Positions 52,744-61,917 of a stretch of 64,000 bases of DNA are shown here, in pieces (within the stretch, counting starts at the first letter, position 1; every line of letters starts with the position of its first letter). Location of the stretch: the NCBI GenBank assembly GCA_942490645.1, contig CALNXN010000011.1, positions 310,001-374,000 of the forward strand. The letters are read 5' to 3'. Source of the DNA: CALNXN01 sp942490645 (GTDB lineage Bacteria; Pseudomonadota; Alphaproteobacteria; Rhodobacterales; Rhodobacteraceae). The position numbers and the translations under genes are program-made. Below the pieces are notes generated by a model. It saw only the letters and a list, made by a program, of their open reading frames with translations, had not been told where the DNA came from and ran no database searches.

Positions 52744-53072
52744 TACGACCTCTGATCCTGATTGCCACGCTGGCCCTGACGGGCTGCATCGAAGTGCAGG
52801 AGGCCGCCACGGATGCTGCCCGTACGCCTGCCAAACGTGCGGTGACCGAAGCGATCTTCACACGCTTCCCGCAGATCCCCAAAGAGCTCACTGAGGCGGC
52901 GGCGTCTTGCGTGATTGACAATGCCACCGACGATGACATCACCGCGCTTGCAGGCGATGCGATCACCGGTGTGACCGAAAAAACCGCCACACGGGTGCAG
53001 TCGATCCTGACCAAACCCGCCACATCCCAATGCCTGCTGTCGGCCGCCACGGCCCGCGGCGTGATACTATAG
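52740..53072 (+). CDS. Small lipoprotein inside the sdh cluster
   Basis: 110 residues. The lipobox LALTGC is at residues 11-16, so the protein should be lipidated and anchored in the envelope. The mature part is alpha-helical with conserved CVIDN and CLLSA cysteines. It is coupled to the FkbM gene by an ATGA overlap and lies 16 bp before sdhB. No named domain is recognised. The three genes between sdhA and sdhB probably share their transcript with the sdh subunits. Confidence 0.75.
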   Translation: MIRPLILIATLALTGCIEVQEAATDAARTPAKRAVTEAIFTRFPQIPKELTEAAASCVIDNATDDDITALAGDAITGVTEKTATRVQSILTKPATSQCLLSAATARGVIL

Positions 53073-53088
53073 ACAAGGAGACGCCCAA

Positions 53089-53868
53089 ATGGTGCAACTG
53101 ACGCTCCCCAAGAATTCCCGCATGACCAAGGGCAAGACATGGCCCAAGCCCGAAGGGGCAAAGAATACGCGGAAATTCTCCATCTACCGCTGGAACCCGG
53201 ATGACGGGCAAAACCCGCGCGTGGACACGTATTTCGTCGACATGGACACCTGCGGCCCGATGATTTTGGACGCGCTGATCAAGATCAAGAACGAGATCGA
53301 CCCGACGCTCACCTTCCGCCGCTCCTGCCGCGAGGGGATCTGCGGGTCCTGTGCCATGAACATCGACGGCATCAACACGCTGGCCTGCATCTACGGCATG
53401 GACGAAGTCAAAGGCGATGTGCGCATCTACCCCTTGCCGCACATGCCCGTGGTCAAGGATTTGATCCCGGATCTGACGCATTTCTATGCGCAGCACGCCT
53501 CGATCATGCCGTGGTTGGAAACCAAAACGAACCGGCCCGCCAAAGAGTGGAAGCAATCCGTCGAAGACCGCGAAAAGCTGGACGGGCTTTATGAATGCGT
53601 GATGTGCGCGTGTTGCTCCACGTCCTGCCCGTCTTATTGGTGGAACGGTGATCGCTACCTTGGGCCAGCCGCTTTGCTGCACGCGTACCGCTGGGTGATC
53701 GACAGCCGTGACGAGGCCACGGGCGAGCGTCTTGATGACCTCGAAGACCCATTCAAGCTTTATCGCTGCCACACGATCATGAATTGCGCCAAGACCTGCC
53801 CCAAGGGTCTGAACCCTGCAGAGGCGATTGCCAACATCAAGAAAATGATGGTCGAACGCACGGTCTGA
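53089..53868 (+). CDS. sdhB: Succinate dehydrogenase iron-sulphur subunit
   Basis: 259 residues. The plant-type [2Fe-2S] ligands are in SCREGICGSCAMNIDGINTLAC, and the two 4Fe/3Fe clusters use CVMCACCSTSCP and CHTIMNCAKTCPKG. It passes electrons from the flavoprotein to quinone. It starts 16 bp after the lipoprotein gene with an AAGGAG site. Intact, unlike sdhA as sequenced. Last gene of the sdh cluster; a terminator follows. Confidence 0.95.
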   Translation: MVQLTLPKNSRMTKGKTWPKPEGAKNTRKFSIYRWNPDDGQNPRVDTYFVDMDTCGPMILDALIKIKNEIDPTLTFRRSCREGICGSCAMNIDGINTLACIYGMDEVKGDVRIYPLPHMPVVKDLIPDLTHFYAQHASIMPWLETKTNRPAKEWKQSVEDREKLDGLYECVMCACCSTSCPSYWWNGDRYLGPAALLHAYRWVIDSRDEATGERLDDLEDPFKLYRCHTIMNCAKTCPKGLNPAEAIANIKKMMVERTV

Positions 53869-53886
53869 TCCACCGATCAGACACAA

Positions 53887-53916
53887 AAAACGGGGCCCGG
53901 TGTGGCCCCGTTTTTC
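53887..53916 (+). terminator. Bidirectional Rho-independent terminator after sdhB
   Basis: ACGGGGCC pairs with GGCCCCGT over a short loop and is flanked by A-rich sequence before and TTTTT after it, so the same stem also gives a T run on the minus strand. It ends the sdh transcript on the plus strand and serves the convergent gene at 53939 on the other. Confidence 0.85.
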
Positions 53917-53938
53917 GTTGCACTTGCTTCAAGCCCCC

Positions 53939-54679
53939 TTAAAGCGCGCGCTGCTGCAGTCTTTTCCGTCCCGCGATCCACAATGCCGCAATCCCACCGA
54001 GCAAGATCCACCCGCTTGCCGGCAAGGGGATGACCCGCGGGCGAATATCGCCGGGGTTTTGCAATGTGTCTGTGTCCTGCAGGAATGACAGGGTTTGCCC
54101 CGCGACCAGGCCGCCGCCATCCAGCCCCGACAGATCAAGGCTCATGGTTTCATAAAGATCGCCCGCAGGTGCGTCCGGCTCAACGGCGACGGGATTGCTG
54201 AACGTGACGCCGATGGCACCGCTAAGCGCGCTCATCTCCATGAAAAGCGAACCCATCGCGCTGCCGGTCGACAGTTCCGGGTTTGGTATCGTGTCAAAAA
54301 CCGTGTCCCCCGGTCCGCCAGCAAAGGTCAGCGCGGTCAGAATGCCCGCACCTGTCACCGACACTTCGAACGGCCCGGTGTAGGTGTCACCGCCCTGCGT
54401 AATCAAAAAGGCTCCGGGTTCCGTGGCTCCGCTGTCGCCGCCTGCAACGCCAAAACGCAGTGTCTCGCCCGGCAGGCCCGCAAATGCACCCGTGATCAAC
54501 ATGCCGTCCATGTCCGCCCCGGTGGAGTCAAAGGCGGCAATGGCTGTTGTCGAAAAAGGCGTCGTATCATCGGTTGTCACCGAGACCGTGGCCGCTTGCG
54601 TCGCAGAGCCCAGCCCGGCGGTCAGCGCCATAGCAGCGAGCATCAATGCAGTTGTGAAGTTTCTTGGACCAACGATCAT
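53939..54679 (-). CDS. Surface protein with VPLPA-CTERM-type sorting signal
   Basis: 246 residues. Signal peptide (cleavage near TQA, about residue 30), then a glycine- and threonine-rich beta-type region without a known domain, and at the C-terminus RVIPLPASGWILLGGIAALWIAGRKR: the VPLPA motif, a hydrophobic helix and a short basic tail. This three-part end is the substrate signal for an exosortase-like enzyme that anchors or releases proteins. The ATG at 54679 follows GGAGAA; a longer frame is rejected. No sortase gene is in the window. Expression may be coupled to biofilm or surface polysaccharide; that is inference. Confidence 0.8.
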   Translation of the reverse strand: MIVGPRNFTTALMLAAMALTAGLGSATQAATVSVTTDDTTPFSTTAIAAFDSTGADMDGMLITGAFAGLPGETLRFGVAGGDSGATEPGAFLITQGGDTYTGPFEVSVTGAGILTALTFAGGPGDTVFDTIPNPELSTGSAMGSLFMEMSALSGAIGVTFSNPVAVEPDAPAGDLYETMSLDLSGLDGGGLVAGQTLSFLQDTDTLQNPGDIRPRVIPLPASGWILLGGIAALWIAGRKRLQQRAL

Positions 54680-54958
54680 CACGAATTCTCCAATAAGTTG
54701 CAATTCAACCATTCAGGAGAGTCGCAGCGTTTACACTACCTTAGGTGGAGATTTCCGCGCATTGGGCCGAAACCTGCCGAACAATTGCTGTTCAGCGCGA
54801 CAATCCTCGGTTTTGAACCCCACTGTTTACGCAGAAAGGATAGTCGGCCACGTGATTACCTCTATCCTCCTGTATTTTAGGCGCAATTTTGCGGGCCCCT
54901 CAGCGGAAACGCGCGAATCGGCGTCGGTGGCGGCGCAAACGCGTGGGCCCCGTTTCAG

Positions 54959-55405
54959 TCAGGGCAGTTGCGTCACCGCGCCCGTGGTGCGCAAAATCGA
55001 AAACCGCTTCTCGCCGCTGGGGCAACAGCGCGCGTCTTCAGGTTGCAGCGTCGTGGTCGTCAGTTCGATCCGGTCGCCCAGAAACAGCACGTCGCGCGGA
55101 TCGGTGCCGAACACGCCGTCCACAGTCCGGTGAAGGGTCCAGCCGTCACTGCCTCGCATGAACACGGCGACATCAATGCCGAAATTGCCCGCTGATCCGG
55201 GGATATGCGCATAAACGATTGCCAGCGCCGTTCGCGCGACGCCGGGGTCTGCGTGATCTGGCAGCCAATAGGCCGACAGGACCTCGCCATCTTGCGGCAG
55301 ACTGTTCAGGATCAAGCTGTCCAGATCGCCCCACCCACTGTCTTGCGCCTGTGCCGCGAGTCCCAGAAAAAGCGCGACCAATCCGCCAATCAGCCCGATG
55401 CGCAT
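54959..55405 (-). CDS. Secreted hypothetical protein
   Basis: 148 residues with a signal peptide (cleavage after AQA, about residue 19). The mature domain reads as an alpha/beta fold with strands around ALAIVYAHI, IDVAVFMRGSDGWTLHRTV and GDRIELTTTTL, plus adjacent cysteines in ARCCPSGEKRF. I do not recognise the family. The ATG at 55405 is chosen because it starts the signal peptide; ten codons upstream lack a site. It has no close partner and is divergent from the DUF1989 gene. Confidence 0.65.
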   Translation of the reverse strand: MRIGLIGGLVALFLGLAAQAQDSGWGDLDSLILNSLPQDGEVLSAYWLPDHADPGVARTALAIVYAHIPGSAGNFGIDVAVFMRGSDGWTLHRTVDGVFGTDPRDVLFLGDRIELTTTTLQPEDARCCPSGEKRFSILRTTGAVTQLP

Positions 55406-55534
55406 GTCGATTGCTCCTTTGCTCAGCTGGGCCAAGTGTCGCGCCCTATGTCTGCCGGGTCAACGCCCCTTTACCCCGCTGCGCGCGCAGTCGATGATGC
55501 CCGGACCAGTTTCACCAGACAGGGACCGCGCCAG

Positions 55535-56377
55535 ATGACACTTCCCCCAGACGCCGAAGCCCGCCGCGCCGTGGCTCCGGTCATTTGCTACCCGGTCGAG
55601 ACATTGCCGGTGCCCGATATGGCCCGATACGCGCGCGCCCGCGACGGCATGACCAAAACCGCCGAAGTGCTGGTGCCCGCCCGCGATGCGCGCTGCTTTG
55701 AGGTGCCCGCCGGGCATATCTTTCGCATCTCTTCTATCGAAGGGCCGCAGGTGGGCGATCTGAACCTGTGGAACGCTCATGACCTGTCCGAACGGTTCTA
55801 TTCCGGCAAGACCCGCGCGCTGCATGGCACGCATATCTCCACCGGCGCGCGGATGTGGTCGTCCTTTCCGGGTCTGCGCCCCATGGCCACCGTGATCCAC
55901 GACACGCTCGACTGGTACGGCATCGACGCTTTTGGCGGATCCGTGCATGACGTGATCGGCACGCGCTGCGATCCCTACACCCATAATCTGCTGTCAGGCG
56001 GGCAATACCACCACTGTTGCCACTCGAACCTGACCCGCGCGCTCGCAGCGCATACCGGATTGTCCGTGGCCGAGGCGGAACCTCACGTGCATGACGTGCT
56101 CAACGTCTTCATGTGCACAGGTTTTACCTGCGATACCGGGCAATACTTCATGAAGGCCAGCCCCGTGCGCCCCGGCGATCACATCGACTTCATCGCCGAG
56201 ATCGACCTGCTGGGAAATCTCAGCGCCTGTCCGGGCGGCGATTGCGGGTCAGAGCATTCCAGCGACACCGCTCCCTGCCATCCCCTGCTGGTCGAGGTTT
56301 TCGCGCCCGCGCCCGGTGCGCTCGATGGCTGGCAAGCGCCGACGCCCAACGGCTATGACCGCACGCACGGGGGCTGA
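55535..56377 (+). CDS. DUF1989 (urea carboxylase-associated) family protein
   Basis: 280 residues. The family motifs GHIFRISSIEGPQVGDLNLWN, HDVIGTRCDPYTHNLLSGGQYHHCCHSNL and CPGGDCGSEHSS are present; the cysteines and histidines probably bind a metal. In most bacteria DUF1989 proteins accompany urea amidolyase or guanidine metabolism, but no such genes lie here. A long in-frame extension to 55205 overlaps the divergent gene; the ATG at 55535 follows AGGGA and begins the conserved domain. Function remains unproven. Confidence 0.82.
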   Translation: MTLPPDAEARRAVAPVICYPVETLPVPDMARYARARDGMTKTAEVLVPARDARCFEVPAGHIFRISSIEGPQVGDLNLWNAHDLSERFYSGKTRALHGTHISTGARMWSSFPGLRPMATVIHDTLDWYGIDAFGGSVHDVIGTRCDPYTHNLLSGGQYHHCCHSNLTRALAAHTGLSVAEAEPHVHDVLNVFMCTGFTCDTGQYFMKASPVRPGDHIDFIAEIDLLGNLSACPGGDCGSEHSSDTAPCHPLLVEVFAPAPGALDGWQAPTPNGYDRTHGG

Positions 56378-56555
56378 GGCGTTCAACCTTCCGCCGGAGG
56401 CTCGCAGGTGTAACCGGGCAAATCGGTCAAGAAACGCGCTGTGCACAAGGCGGTGTACGGCGGGGTGCACAGGGGGAGCACAGATGTCAAACCCCCCGGA
56501 CCCTTGATATCGCTCAGAGGTTTAGTCACAGGGCACCGGTTGCCCGACCCCGCCG

Positions 56556-57284
56556 TCACATGTTGCGAAACGCGCGCTCAGGTAAAGGCGTGCCTCCAGC
56601 GCAATCTCGACCATATCGCCGAAGGTCTTCTCGCGGTCTTCGCGAGGGCAGCGCCTCGCCGGTTTGCAAATGATCGCTGACGGTCAGCACCGCCAGTGCC
56701 CGGCGCCCATGGCGCGCGGCCAGCGTATAAAGCTCTGCGGCTTCCATCTCCACGCCCAGAATGCCGTGGCGCACCATCTGCTCATCCAGATCGGGACGTT
56801 CTGCATAGAAGACATCCGACGAATAAATGCCGCCCACATGGGTCTTGGTCCCCTTGGCGCGCGCGGCTGTGACGGCCGCCTCAAGCAGACCGTAATCGGC
56901 ACAGGGCGCGTAGTTGACCTCCCTGAAAATGCCTGAAGATGGCGACGTGATTGTCGTGGCCGTCATCGCGATAATGACATCGCGAATGCCGACATGAGGC
57001 TGCATCCCACCGCAAGATCCAATGCGGATCAGCGTTTGCGCATTATAGCTTGAGATCAGTTCGTTGGCATAGATCGACAGGGACGGCATTCCCATGCCCG
57101 ACCCCTGAATGGTGACACGGTTGCCCTTGCAAGTGCCGGTAAAGCCCAGCATTCCGCGCACTTCATTGACCAATTCGGCGCCGTCCAGAAACGTCTCAGC
57201 CGCCCATTTCGCGCGATAGGGATCGCCCGGCATCAGCACGGTTTCTGCAATCTGGCCGGGTTCGGCCCCGATGTGGATGGTCAT
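56556..57284 (-). CDS. deoD: Purine nucleoside phosphorylase DeoD-type, 3' end shifted
   Basis: MTIHIGAEPGQIAETVLMPGDPYRAKWAAETFLDGAELVNEVRGMLGFTGTCKGNRVTIQGSGMGMPSLSIYANELI and RIGSCGGMQPHVGIRD are diagnostic DeoD motifs; VEMEAAELYTLAARHGR follows. It cleaves purine nucleosides with phosphate. After QTGEALPSR the expected REDREKTFGDMVEIALEA is in another frame: an extra base in the AA of CGAAGAC (near 56639) shifts it. With that base removed the gene would end at 56522 and give 253 residues. The longer N-terminal frame upstream of 57284 is not conserved in character. Confidence 0.85.
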   Translation of the reverse strand: MTIHIGAEPGQIAETVLMPGDPYRAKWAAETFLDGAELVNEVRGMLGFTGTCKGNRVTIQGSGMGMPSLSIYANELISSYNAQTLIRIGSCGGMQPHVGIRDVIIAMTATTITSPSSGIFREVNYAPCADYGLLEAAVTAARAKGTKTHVGGIYSSDVFYAERPDLDEQMVRHGILGVEMEAAELYTLAARHGRRALAVLTVSDHLQTGEALPSRRPREDLRRYGRDCAGGTPLPERAFRNM

Positions 57285-57348
57285 GGCTGTCTCCGATTCA
57301 AATTCGAGTCGCATCGACTTTGGGTCTTCGCCCGCAGAGGCAGCATCC

Positions 57349-57675
57349 TTAGAGTCCAATTCGGCACTTTGCCTGCGCCATTGCCATTTTGAACCAATTG
57401 GGCTGGCGGCCCTTGCCGGTCCAGGTTTGGGTCGTCGGGTTTGCATATTTGGCGACACTGCGGTTTCTTGGCGTGCGGTGGATGTGCGCTTGCCTTGTGG
57501 GTTTCGTCGCAATGCTTGTCAGGTCGGACAATTTGAACCCGAATTTCGCAGCCGCTGCTTCTGCTGCTTTCTTCGCCGCGCGTTTTTCTTTTGTTTCCAG
57601 TGCTTTCAGGGCGCGTTCTGCGTCCTTGATCGTTTTTTCCAACTGCTTTCGCGACATCTTCGTGAAGTTTGACAT
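57349..57675 (-). CDS. H-NS/HvrA-like nucleoid protein
   Basis: 108 residues. An N-terminal coiled-coil (residues 5-45, KQLEKTIKDAERALKALETKEKRAAKKAAEAAAA) precedes the H-NS DNA-binding domain with KYANPTTQTWTGKGRQPNWF, the characteristic AT-hook-like loop (GKGRQP). In Rhodobacter such proteins (HvrA) act as global repressors and, in that genus, as a trans-acting regulator of photosynthesis. An inverted repeat lies 37 bp upstream. The very C-terminus (MAQAKCRIGL) may be altered by another indel. Confidence 0.87.
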   Translation of the reverse strand: MSNFTKMSRKQLEKTIKDAERALKALETKEKRAAKKAAEAAAAKFGFKLSDLTSIATKPTRQAHIHRTPRNRSVAKYANPTTQTWTGKGRQPNWFKMAMAQAKCRIGL

Positions 57676-57711
57676 TTACCGTCAATCCTCCAGTCGATTG
57701 GCAAAGCGGTT

Positions 57712-57730
57712 ATTGCAACCGCGATGCAAT
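57712..57730. promoter_or_regulatory. Inverted repeat upstream of the H-NS-like gene
   Basis: ATTGCA (57712-57717) and TGCAAT (57725-57730) form a symmetric ATTGCA-N7-TGCAAT element 37 bp before the start codon, where an operator would overlap the promoter. The protein binding it is unknown. Confidence 0.35.
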
Positions 57731-57776
57731 CGTAAAGGTGGAAGTACACAAGCCATACGTGGGATGTGTGCGTTTC

Positions 57777-57800
57777 CAATCGCGGTGCAAAGCGCGATTG
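57777..57800 (-). terminator. Hairpin after ecm
   Basis: CAATCGCG (57777-57784) and CGCGATTG (57793-57800) form a perfect 8-bp stem with an 8-base loop, just after the probable ecm stop (57805). No T run follows, so it is a weak or Rho-type end; readthrough into the H-NS-like gene is possible. Confidence 0.45.
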
Positions 57801-57804
57801 CACC

Positions 57805-59775
57805 CTATTCCGCGGCAACTGCTTTCGGATCCGCCAAGCGTCACGATATCCTGCATGATGGTATTCAGTTCGAAATCCTTGGGCGTGTAGACCCGCGCAA
57901 CCCCCATCGCGCGCAACCTGTCGGCGTCGTCATCGGGAATGATGCCGCCGACAATCACCGGGATATGGCCCAGACCGGCCTCGCGCATCCGTTCCATCAA
58001 GTCTTCGACCAGCGGGAATGTGGCTGCCGGACAGGATCGACAGCCCCACGACATGCGCGTCATCCTCGCGTGCGGCGGCCACGATTTCTTCCGGTGTCAG
58101 GCGGATGCCTTCATAGGCGATGTCCATTCCGCAATCGCGCGCGCGTACGGCGATCTGCTCGGCCCCGTTGGAATGTCCGTCAAGCCCGGGCTTGCCAACA
58201 AGGAATTTCAGGCGGCGGCCCAGCCTGTCGCTGACCGCGTTAACGGCTTCGCGCAGATCGTCCAGTCCTTCGGTCTTGTTGGAGTGCGACCCGGATACGC
58301 CTGTGGGCCCCCGATATTCGCCGTGTACGGCGCGCATCTGTGCCGCCCATTCGCCGGTTGTCACCCCAGCTCGCGCCGCAGCGATCGAGGCGGGCATGAC
58401 GTTCTCGCCCGCTGCGGCGGCGGCGCGCAGATCGGCCAGTGCGGCCTTCACGGCGGCCTCGTCGCGCTCCGCGCGCCATGCGTTCAGACGGTTGATCTGT
58501 TCGGCCTCGACGGCCGGGTCAACGACCATGATACCACCATCGCCGGTCATCAGCGGCGAGGGCTCGCCCTGTTGCCATTTGTTCACGCCGACCACCACGG
58601 TTTCGCCCCGTTCAATGCGGCCCAGACGTTCGGCGTTTGCTCTCGACCAATTGTGCTTTCATATAGTCGATCGCCGCAATCGCGCCGCCCATCGCATCGA
58701 GATTGCCCAACTCATGGCGCGCGCCGTCTTTCAGCGTCTCTACCTTTGCGTCAACGGCCGGGTTGCCGTCAAACAGATCATCAAATTCCAGCAGGTCCGT
58801 TTCATAGGCCATGATCTGCTGCATCCGCATGGACCATTGCTGATCCCAGGGCCGGGGCAGGCCAAGCGCTTCGTTCCACGCGGGCAATTGCACGGCGCGC
58901 GCACGGGCTTTCTTGGACAGGGTCACCGCCAGCATCTCGATCAGGATACGGTAGACGTTGTTTTCGGGCTGCTGTTCGGTGAGCCCAAGCGAATTGACCT
59001 GCACGCCATAGCGGAAGCGCCGGTATTTCGGATCGGTCACGCCGTAGCGCTCTTCGCAGATCTCATCCCACAGATCGACAAAGGCGCGCATCTTGCACAT
59101 TTCGGTGACGAAACGGATGCCTGCATTCACGAAAAACGAAATGCGCCCGACGAGCGCGGGAAAGTCTGCCGGATCAATGCGCGGTTTCAATTCGTCCAGC
59201 ACGGCCGTGGCGGTCGCGAGGGCAAAGGCCAGTTCCTGTTCCGGCGTCGCACCGGCTTCTTGCAGGTGGTAGGAACACACGTTCATCGGGTTCCATTTCG
59301 GCACATTGGTATAGCAATACTCGGCCACATCCGCGATCATCTTCAGGCTGGGCTTGGGCGGGCAGATATAGGTGCCGCGGCTGAGGTATTCCTTGATCAG
59401 GTCGTTCTGCACCGTGCCTTGCAGGGCGGAGACATCCGCGCCCTGTTCCTCGGCCACCGCGATATAGAGCGACAGCAGCCATGGGGCCGTCGCGTTGATC
59501 GTCATCGAGGTGTTCATCTGATCCAGCGGGATGTCCTTGAACAGCGTGCGCATGTCGCCCAGATGGCTCACAGGCACGCCGACCTTGCCGACTTCGCCGC
59601 GCGCCAGAATGTGGTCGCTGTCGTAGCCCGTCTGGGTCGGCAGATCGAAGGCCACCGACAGCCCGGTCTGGCCCTTGGCGAGGTTCGCACGGTAGAGCGC
59701 ATTTGACGCCGCGGCCGTGGAATGGCCCGCATAGGTGCGGATCAGCCAGGGGCGGTCTTTTTTGGTCTCTGTCAT
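57805..59775 (-). pseudogene. ecm: Ethylmalonyl-CoA mutase, with three single-base frameshifts
   Basis: The protein is well conserved across three frames. Catalytic domain 58612-59775: RPWLIRTYAGHSTAAASN, FDLPTQTGYDSDH, MNTSMTINATAPWLL, RISFFVNAGIRFVTEM. The B12-binding domain follows with VGKPGLDGHSNGAEQIAVRARDCGMDIAYEGIRLTPEEIVAAA (cobalamin His DGHSNGAEQ), VGLSILSGSH. Frameshifts: an extra A in AGCAAACGCC near 58633, an extra C in ATTCCCGCT near 58027, an extra T in CTTGGCGGAT near 57822; with these removed the protein runs to the stop at 57805. All are +1 in runs of identical bases. The enzyme converts ethylmalonyl-CoA to methylsuccinyl-CoA for C2 assimilation. Confidence 0.85.
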
Positions 59776-59793
59776 GGGAGCCTCGTGAATCGA

Positions 59794-60472
59794 TTAAGCA
59801 ACAAAATTACGTTTTGTCGTTGGTATAGGTAATTTTGTGGCGATGTCAATTCGCTGCATCGCGGCAATTTCTGCGTTGCGGCCAAAGCGCAAGATCAATT
59901 GGGTGGCCGCAGTCAAAGCGGAAGCCAGCGCAGGCCCGGTGCTTTCGGTGATCTGCGCGACAAAGCCTTGTCGTTCATAAAGGCGCGCGCGAGATTTGTG
60001 TTGATCACATCCAGACGAACGCGGTCTTGCCCGGCACGCGCCGATCCTTGAACGCGGAGCAGGCCGTGCCCAAGCCCCGACCGCGCGCGCGGCGGTCAAC
60101 GCAAACCCCATCCATCAGCAGCACGTCATCGGCCAATGGGCGTTCAACACAGGCACGCAGGGCACCGCGCCAAGCGGCACCGATCCAGCCATAGGTTTGT
60201 GCAAGATCCGATAGGTCGCCACCCACGAGCGATCCATGGGCCGTTTTGTAGCCTGCCACACCAAGGATTTCACGCTTTGGTCCGCGCGCGACAATTGCAA
60301 ATTCCGGATTGATCACGTGTTCCAGAAATTCCAATGCCTTGTCGTCCGGTCCCAAGACGCGCCCGAGTTTATGCGAAAACGCCTGCCAATAGAGATCTGC
60401 AACCGTAGCGCGTTCCGCATCATCAAAACCTGACTTGAGCGTCGGGATGGTCTTGTTTGAAGGTGTTTCCAT
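59794..60472 (-). pseudogene. GNAT-family N-acetyltransferase with several indels
   Basis: Start at 60472 (METPSNKTIPTLKSGFDDAERATVADLYWQAF). Acceptor-domain strands and the acetyl-CoA loop are recognisable: EFAIVARGPKREILGVAGYKTAHGSLVG and LMDGVCVDRRARGRGLG (the R-x2-G-x-G/A loop). Then the frame slips: near 60050 and again near 59990, with sequence in another frame continuing LYERQGFVAQITESTGPALA to a stop at 59794. At least three indels are needed. The protein is divergent from the acyltransferase gene; only 46 bp separate the two starts. No substrate is deducible. Confidence 0.55.
59801..59849 (-). promoter_or_regulatory. Promoter of ecm with overlapping inverted repeat
   Basis: Reading on the minus strand, TTGACA (59844-59849) and TATACC (59822-59827) are 16 bp apart, a good sigma-70 pattern, upstream of ecm. 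ACAAAATTAC (on the plus strand, 59801-59810) and its exact complement-symmetric partner GTAATTTTGT (59829-59838) are 18 bp apart. One half sits between the -35 and -10 boxes and the other just after the expected start site, as expected for a repressor operator. Confidence 0.6.
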
Positions 60473-60518
60473 ACGTTTACATATTGTCCTTGGCGTGCCG
60501 CCCTGCAAGTGTCGGCGC

Positions 60519-61917
60519 ATGACGCAGACAGTTGAACTTCCTCTTTGGCTTTTTGTGCTGATCGTGCTGTTTGCAGCGGTCACATTCGCCTCGCATTTCC
60601 TGTTTCCGTCGGTGCGCTGGTTTTTTCGGCGACGGCTGGAAAGGGCGGTTGCGCAGCTGAACACCCGGCTGACGCGCCCGATCGAGCCGTTCAAGCTGGC
60701 GCGGCGCTACGACATGATCCAGCGTCTGATCTATGACCCGCAAGTGACGCAGGCGATCGTCGATCAGGCCAAAGCCGATAAGGTGCCCGAAAACGTGGCT
60801 TTGAGAAAGCCCGGCGCTATGCGCGCGAGATCGTGCCCAGCTTTTGCGCGTTCGCCTATTTCAGTTTTGGCATCGGGCGTGGCGCGCATGGTTGGCGAAC
60901 GCGCTTTATGATGTGCGCACGGGTGCCCGATAACGATGATGTAAACGCCTCTGTCAGTTCCGATGCGACGGTTGTTTTCGTCATGAACCACCGCAGCAAC
61001 ATGGACTATGTTCTGGTCACCTATCTGGCCGCGCATGCCTCGGCGCTGAGCTATGCGGTGGGGGAATGGGCGCGGGTCTGGCCGCTCAGCTTTTTGATCA
61101 AGTCCATGGGCGCGTATTTCATCAGTCGAAAGTCACGCGGCGCACTCTATCGCAAGGTTCTGGCGCGCTACGTTCAGATGGCCACGCAGGCAGGCGTGAC
61201 GCAGGCGATCTTTCCCGAAGGTGGGCTGAGCCTGGATGGCAAGCTGATGCCGCCCAAGATGGGCTTGCTGTCCTATGTGGTGGAGGGCTTCGATCCGGAA
61301 CGGGCGCGATATCGTGTTTGTGCCCGTGGCGATCAACTATGACCGCGTTCTCGAAGACACGATCCTGATCGAGGCCGCGGCGCGGGGTGATCGGCGGTTC
61401 GGGGCGCGGATCAGCGTCGTGGTCGGGTTCATATTTCGCAAGATCTGGCAATGGTTGCGCGGCCGCTACACCCGGTTTGGCACGGCTGCGGTGGTGTTCG
61501 GTGATCCGCTGTCTCTGCGCGAGTTCGGTGCCGAGCGCCCGGTCGAAGAGCTTGCGGCAGAACTGATGACCCGAATCGAAGACGTGATGCCGGTTATGTT
61601 TGTGCCACTGTTGTCGCGGTGCTTTACGCAGATGGTGCCGCTGCAGGTGACCGATGCAGCGTTGACGACATGCGGTCAGCCAAAACGCCGAGACGCCGGC
61701 TGCATTGCCTGAGGATGTATACACGGTGTGTCTGATACCGCTTTGGGTCACAGGTGGCGGCTGCGCGGACGCTGATGCTTGGAACGCCAGGAGATGATCC
61801 GAAAACACCCGGAGGGTGGCGCACCGTTTTGTCGATGCGCAACGTGCGCTTTTGCAGTTCTACGCCAACTCCATTGCAGTCATCTTGTGGACACAGCAGA
61901 TTGCCGACCACTCCTAA
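60519..61917 (+). pseudogene. Glycerol-3-phosphate acyltransferase-like protein (PlsB type), several indels
   Basis: From ATG 60519 an N-terminal membrane segment (LWLFVLIVLFAAVTFASHFLF) precedes a PlsB-like domain. The acyltransferase motif H-x4-D is in VVFVMNHRSNMDYVLVTYLAA (about 60988), then IFPEGGLSLDG (motif III), VFVPVAINYDRVLED (motif IV). The reading frame slips near 60809, about 60880, and near 61300; later pieces in other frames give ALPEDVYT and RFVDAQRALLQFYANSI to a stop at 61917. The family acylates glycerol-3-phosphate. In alphaproteobacteria this gene often neighbours ccr and ecm. Confidence 0.65.

Noticed and set aside
54095..54880. 261-codon plus frame opposite the VPLPA-CTERM gene
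   Set aside because: Antisense to a gene with signal peptide and sorting signal; translation is low-complexity with no start site.
56439..56472. Inverted repeat CTGTGCAC/GTGCACAG after the DUF1989 gene
   Set aside because: No T run follows and it is not placed at a promoter; it could be chance in GC-rich DNA.
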